From Legionella sp. (GTDB lineage Bacteria > Pseudomonadota > Gammaproteobacteria > Legionellales > Legionellaceae), in assembly GCA_030680075.1 (NCBI GenBank), contig JAUXWR010000540.1, forward strand, positions 62,001 to 126,000: a DNA stretch of 64,000 bases, written 5' to 3'. The notes below the pieces were generated by a model. The model was not told the DNA's origin, did not search any database, and worked only from the letters and a program-made list of their open reading frames with translations. The position numbers and the translations under genes are program-made. Positions 62,858-64,000 of the stretch are shown piece after piece. Numbering within the stretch: position 1 is the first letter of the stretch; every line of letters begins with the position of its first letter.

Positions 62858-63394
62858 GTGGTAAAGAATCATGTGAAACTGGTAACAGGCTTATTTCTTG
62901 TTGTAATCGGGATGTTTGCTTTCGGGTTTGCGTTGGTTCCTATTTATAATAGTCTGTGTCAAACCTTAGGTCTTAATGGTAAAACCAATAAGCAGGCCGT
63001 AGTGTATGACGAAAAAAAAGCTGTTGTTCAACACGATCGAGAAATTCAGGTTGAATTTGTTGCCACTAAAAATAGCAGTCTTCTTTGGGCTTTTTACCCC
63101 AAAGTAACCAAGCTAAAGGTTCATCCGGGTAAAATTGCCAAACTTGCTTTTTACGCAGAGAATCAAAGCGATAATCGCATGACGGTACAGGCTATACCGA
63201 GTGTCACACCTGCGATTGCTGCTAAATATTTAAAGAAAACTGAATGCTTTTGTTTTACCCAACAAACGCTGAATGGGCATGAAGCGATGAATATGCCATT
63301 ATTGTTTCATTTGGATACTGACTTGCCGGAAAATGTTAAGACCATTACTTTGTCTTACACGTTATTTGATGTTACCGGTCGAGTAACTAATTAA
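62858..63394 (+). CDS. ctaG: Cytochrome c oxidase assembly protein CtaG (Cox11)
   Basis: The 178-aa protein inserts copper into the CuB site of subunit I. One N-terminal membrane helix (LVTGLFLVVIGMFAFGFALV) is followed by the PIYNSLCQTLGLNGKT motif, and the copper-binding motif ECFCFTQQTL lies in the beta-sandwich domain. The start is set to the GTG at 62858 because GGAGG lies 9 bases before it. The frame opens at 62819, whose N-terminal residues look unlike the family. Confidence 0.93.
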   Translation: MVKNHVKLVTGLFLVVIGMFAFGFALVPIYNSLCQTLGLNGKTNKQAVVYDEKKAVVQHDREIQVEFVATKNSSLLWAFYPKVTKLKVHPGKIAKLAFYAENQSDNRMTVQAIPSVTPAIAAKYLKKTECFCFTQQTLNGHEAMNMPLLFHLDTDLPENVKTITLSYTLFDVTGRVTN

Positions 63395-63418
63395 ACTGAT
63401 ACAGGAGACATACTGATT

Positions 63419-64000
63419 ATGGGAGCGCATGGCACCTATTACATCCCCAAGCCAAGTCATTGGCCGCTGGTTGGCTCTATTGGACTTACTACGACCCTGG
63501 TTGGCGCAGCGAGTTGGTTACACAATGACTGGTATGGGCCTTATGTTTTTACCTTAGGTCTTTGTATCCTGATTGGTATGATGTTTGGCTGGTTTGGTCA
63601 AGTTATTTATGAGAACCAAAAGGGTTTATATGATTTACAGGTAGACCGTTCCTTTCGCTGGGCAATGTGTTGGTTTATTTTTTCAGAAGTGTGTTTCTTC
63701 GGTGCTTTTTTTGGAGCGCTATTTTTTACACGTTACTGGTCGGTGCCGATAATGGGAGGGGAATATCACCCGATGACCCATTTCACCCTATGGAATGACT
63801 TTAAAGCGACCTGGCCATTGCTGAATAACCCGGATAATCAGATTTTTGTTGGTGCAACAGAAGCCATGGGTGCATGGGGGCTTGCTGCTATAAATACGGT
63901 TATATTATTAACATCTGGCGCTACTATTACATGGGCGCACTGGGCGTTAAAACTTAATAAACGCAAGCAGCTTCTTGTGAGCATGGCGCTGACAATTGCT
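63419..64000 (+). CDS. coxC: Cytochrome c oxidase subunit III (3'-truncated by window edge)
   Basis: The frame is open from the ATG at 63419 to the window end (194 codons), with AGGAGA about 9 bases upstream. The protein begins MGAHGTYYIPKPSHWPLVGS and contains membrane helices typical of subunit III, including WAMCWFIFSEVCFFGAFFGA, the conserved F-x-x-S-E-x-x-F-F segment. It completes the coxB-coxA-ctaG-coxC order. Confidence 0.95.
   Translation, partial: MGAHGTYYIPKPSHWPLVGSIGLTTTLVGAASWLHNDWYGPYVFTLGLCILIGMMFGWFGQVIYENQKGLYDLQVDRSFRWAMCWFIFSEVCFFGAFFGALFFTRYWSVPIMGGEYHPMTHFTLWNDFKATWPLLNNPDNQIFVGATEAMGAWGLAAINTVILLTSGATITWAHWALKLNKRKQLLVSMALTIA

Overview
The window reads as a chromosomal segment of a Legionella-like gammaproteobacterium (Legionellales). 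The main reasons are the AT-rich composition and several conserved gammaproteobacterial blocks: zapA/6S RNA, ygfB-pepP-ubiH-ubiI, ubiE-ubiJ-ubiB-tatA-tatB without tatC, tesA divergent from ybbA-ybbP, and an aa3-type cytochrome oxidase operon. Between them sit proteins typical of Legionella accessory regions: leucine-rich-repeat, EF-hand-like and E-rich-tail proteins, a choloylglycine hydrolase, thaumatin-like and DUF1566 secreted proteins. The genus is inferred from content, not proven.

1-13.6 kb is accessory. It holds a 3'-truncated cyclase-family gene, a REP-associated tyrosine transposase (RAYT) between paired REP palindromes with a small deletion derivative beside it, a large-subunit catalase, a secreted Ntn hydrolase, an outer-membrane barrel plus thaumatin-like operon, a SnoaL-like protein, a phosphotransferase, a DUF1186/SEC-C protein, a GFA-like protein, a DUF1566 secreted protein and a signal peptidase I.

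13.6-20.7 kb is a disturbed accessory patch peppered with at least six full and several partial copies of a ~70-bp hairpin element (27-bp arms, 15-base loop). The copies truncate a HigB-like toxin (leaving the antitoxin), split a P-loop ATPase gene, truncate a TPR gene and supply the start codon of a phosphotransferase. The patch ends beside tRNA-Asn(GTT).

20.8-35.7 kb is mostly core: aspartate aminotransferase, uvrB, an EF-hand-like protein, a 6S RNA recognised here by sequence and closing stem, zapA, the ygfB-pepP-ubiH-ubiI genes, and a tightly coupled TolC/MFP/ABC/permease (MacAB-like) export operon.

35.7-51.7 kb alternates single genes with conserved blocks: a membrane protein with an acidic tail, a polysaccharide deacetylase, a PAS-receiver protein, YhhQ, a DAK2-DegV fusion, YbbP/YbbA, TesA, a lytic transglycosylase, an MsrB-MsrA fusion, and the Ubi/Tat operon. 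Two copies of a ~177-bp MITE-like element (terminal inverted repeats, perfect 29-bp internal hairpin) lie in the gaps.

51.7-64 kb carries small envelope proteins, the divergent argO/argP pair, an LRR protein, a Rieske protein, and a respiratory operon: tetraheme cytochrome c, coxB, coxA, ctaG and the start of coxC. A promoter with an operator-like inverted repeat precedes this operon. No CRISPR array, rRNA, integrase or phage module was seen.
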